The translations under genes and the position numbers were made by a program. A model generated the notes under the pieces. The model saw only the letters and a list, made by a program, of their open reading frames with translations. It made no database searches and was not told the DNA's origin. DNA of 64,000 bases from Bacillota bacterium. GTDB lineage: Bacteria > Bacillota > Clostridia > Tissierellales > Peptoniphilaceae. Shown here piece by piece: positions 63,201-64,000 of the stretch; position 1 is the first letter of the stretch; the number at the start of each line of letters is the position of its first letter. Location of the stretch: assembly GCA_023442775.1 (NCBI GenBank), contig JAEZXH010000018.1, positions 310,001-374,000 of the forward strand. The letters run 5' to 3'.

Positions 63201-63846
63201 CAAATTTTTCCATGCGCTTGACTTCGCGGGCAAGACTTCTCTCTTGCCGTAGGATTTCACCTAGAATGTCCTCGATGCGCTGGACATTTTCCTCCGTCGT
63301 CTTCAGCTTTCGGAGAGTCTCTTCCTTGCGCTGCCGAAATCTCGCAATCCCCGCCGCTTCTTCGAAGATGCTCCGCCTCTGATCCGGCTTGGAACTTAAG
63401 ATGGACTCGATCTTTCCCTGTCCAATCATGCTGTAGCCATCGCGTCCAATTCCGGTATCGAGGAAGAGTTCCTTGATGTCTTTGAGACGACAAGACTTGC
63501 CGTTAATCTGAAATTCACTCTCTCCGCTGCGATACATCCGCCTTGAAATCTTGACTTCGTCGTATTCCAGGGGGAGCCATTTGGTGGCGTTGTCAAAGGT
63601 GAGACTCACGTGGGCAAATCCGAGGGGTTTGCGGTCCTTCGTCCCCGTGAAAATCACATCCTCCATCTTCTGCCCACGAAGAGTCTTGGCACTTTGTTCC
63701 CCGAGGGCCCAAAGCATAGCATCTGAGATGTTGCTCTTTCCACTTCCATTGGGACCCACAATGGCGGCAACAGGTTCGTCGAAGCGAAGGACTGTGCGCT
63801 CAGCGAAGGATTTGAACCCTTGAAGTTCTATGGCCTTTAGAAACAT
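60280..63846 (-). CDS. smc: Chromosome segregation protein SMC
   Basis: 1188 residues. N-terminal head with Walker A (VGPNGSGKSNI), two long coiled-coil arms (about 165-500 and 670-1020) and a hinge (about 505-665, QGQIRGVVADLFSMEKQVEMA). The C-terminal head has the signature LLSGGERALTAVALLFALL and Walker B FCILDEIDAALDD. It organises the chromosome with ScpA and ScpB. The ATG has GAGAGGAGGTGACGT upstream and follows a hairpin after rnc. Confidence 0.98.
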   Translation of the reverse strand: MFLKAIELQGFKSFAERTVLRFDEPVAAIVGPNGSGKSNISDAMLWALGEQSAKTLRGQKMEDVIFTGTKDRKPLGFAHVSLTFDNATKWLPLEYDEVKISRRMYRSGESEFQINGKSCRLKDIKELFLDTGIGRDGYSMIGQGKIESILSSKPDQRRSIFEEAAGIARFRQRKEETLRKLKTTEENVQRIEDILGEILRQERSLAREVKRMEKFEVTQREAKSLDEALSLHQIRGIEEKLSNLKKTIAQRRESLAEQRTTYKKLEEEVLGEEEALRHLEEELHGLRQEVDRAQIQLSQERAELAILEERGRHRERTEEELTLSEEELKRRRRDLLDEQKEVEKKRGEAEERSLEQGLKVSRLEDEVKAIESEFEKIKSHHSQELISTRELQESLEAIERRLHVGEALDRERTHRRDQLEEVLAQLEQQQQESEANHKTLRTERQALEEKISSRQKTLASLSQEIQALEAALQKMGEEIQALEVEVRSAERQKTFAAGHLEQLDGFHKSVRSFLQLTRREHLFQGQIRGVVADLFSMEKQVEMAMSVGLGGSVQNVVIEEERDAKAMIRLLKDRRLGRLTFLPISTYTRKYAHRSHPTPPAESMGYLSSYIETENSLLPIFEGLLGDTLLAKDYDTAQALARKSKVRRIITLEGDIFQSNGSISGGSLYQGQRELLNRRARYEEECRRLEELKSKSQEAREKREDLLGKKNGLLEEFGKNREEKESLEENLKRLEFREVAIKESLEKGKDHISRYQEELLRLDEESKRNHPEGEKDQDRVQALREELGTHQDALHEWEKRMGEKEEELSKTRRMLSEEKILLATVKERLSSLDARLSFGREEVSRIDCELENLHDRRTILNEEHLVEGEERAEKEEKIRGLKLQYTGLLEDYQKREQELKKQGILCEEKRRTLHDLEKACTTHELADKDLAYDAERLSAEQSRISDTYFERYGEDLEGEGEILYEEEVTKKKTRLEKLRRELTQMGGINPEVREEYQEVAQRLQLYQGQMKDLQEGRDSLGEILKNLDEEMRKLFRAAFREISENFDRIFQILFRGGRATISLEGADILEAGVEIICQPPGKKLQSLSLLSGGERALTAVALLFALLEHRPAPFCILDEIDAALDDANISRYADFLRSLDDMQFILITHRKPTMRIADILYGVTMEDMGVSKIIPLSMEDYKEEPANV

Positions 63847-63863
63847 ACGTCACCTCCTCTCAG

Positions 63864-63889
63864 AAAAAGGCCCTCATCAGAAGGACCTT
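63864..63889 (-). terminator. Terminator-like hairpin between rnc and smc
   Basis: Minus strand AAGGTCC, 9-nt loop containing the rnc stop codon, GGGCCTT followed by TTTC. The smc ribosome site comes right after, with no space for a promoter. Confidence 0.7.
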
Positions 63890-64000
63890 TCCCAGTGTTT
63901 GATCGCGTCTTCTGCGGCCGCGAGTCTCGCCGCTTTTTTCGTCTTCGCCTTGGCCTTCCCAAGGACATCATTCCCGAGGAGCCATCGTCCCCTCACCCGT
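63877..64000 (-). CDS. rnc: Ribonuclease III, C-terminal fragment
   Basis: Only the last 40 residues are in the window. They read GNDVLGKAKAKTKKAARLAA and then AEDAIKHWERSF, the end of a double-stranded-RNA-binding domain (usual pattern GxGxSKKxAxxxAAxxAL). Together with smc and ftsY downstream, the classic rnc-smc-ftsY order, this identifies the gene. The catalytic domain lies outside the window to the right. Confidence 0.88.
   Translation of the reverse strand, partial: RVRGRWLLGNDVLGKAKAKTKKAARLAAAEDAIKHWERSF

Overview
The window is a dense chromosomal segment of a Gram-positive anaerobe. Base composition looks close to half GC. Several features point to an amino-acid-fermenting member of the Bacillota (Clostridia/Tissierellia, perhaps a Peptoniphilaceae relative): an oxidative ornithine degradation operon, a SCIFF peptide with its radical-SAM maturase, an acyl-CoA dehydrogenase/ETF/rubredoxin fusion next to a flavodiiron protein, HemZ, a CD1247-type protein beside efp, and YlxM. 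The genus cannot be fixed from the sequence. I see no rRNA, tRNA, insertion sequence, prophage or CRISPR array. Almost all genes lie on the minus strand in tightly overlapping operons, with ATGA-type junctions and terminators built into the ends of coding sequences.

Layout. 1-1230: a partial gene, a CD1247-like gene and efp. 1240-4410: a minor pseudopilin set in GspH-I-J-K order behind a membrane-anchored proline-rich protein. 4506-6573 (plus): a degenerate RNase H-like protein and a dicarboxylate/amino-acid symporter. 6609-9773: a two-gene redox operon (acyl-CoA dehydrogenase/ETF-alpha/rubredoxin fusion, then flavodiiron protein). 10064-13011: a GNAT-like protein and an ABC exporter pair. 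13204-16638 (plus): pyruvate carboxylase. 16667-21630: YfbR-like HD protein, FAD enzyme, response regulator, histidine kinase, lipoprotein and small membrane protein. 21775-23899 (plus): recX, GIY-YIG protein and a split ThrE exporter.

23893-35851 is one long minus-strand run: recJ, rel, dtd, an MBL hydrolase, hemZ, a MurE-like ligase, aspS, rseC-like and two anchored coiled-coil proteins. 35900-43317 carries ruvC-ruvA-ruvB, a SpoIID-like protein, queA, tgt, yajC, the 48-residue SCIFF peptide and its maturase. 43361-47592 holds an unrecognised protein, asnA, a zinc phospholipase C-like protein and a GH18/SH3 cell-wall enzyme. 47653-51485 is the ylxM-ffh-rpsP-khpA-rimM-trmD-rplS operon. 51569-58561 is the ornithine operon (ortA, ortB, oraS, oraE, a MutL/GlmL-like reactivase) plus alr. 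58809-64000 is rnc (partial)-smc-ftsY.

How the genes fit together. The ornithine operon converts D-ornithine through an adenosylcobalamin/PLP aminomutase and a CoA-dependent thiolase to acetyl-CoA and D-alanine, and the adjacent alanine racemase could return the D-alanine to the L pool. The fusion/flavodiiron pair looks like a path from acyl-CoA through FAD and rubredoxin to oxygen or NO. Beyond the annotation, four observations merit a second look: that redox operon; three genes whose promoter, Shine-Dalgarno site and reading frame leave ATC as the best start codon; a repeated 'terminator hairpin, T-run, nTGAG, Shine-Dalgarno' junction inside operons; and a foldable leader of about 140 nt ahead of the ornithine operon.
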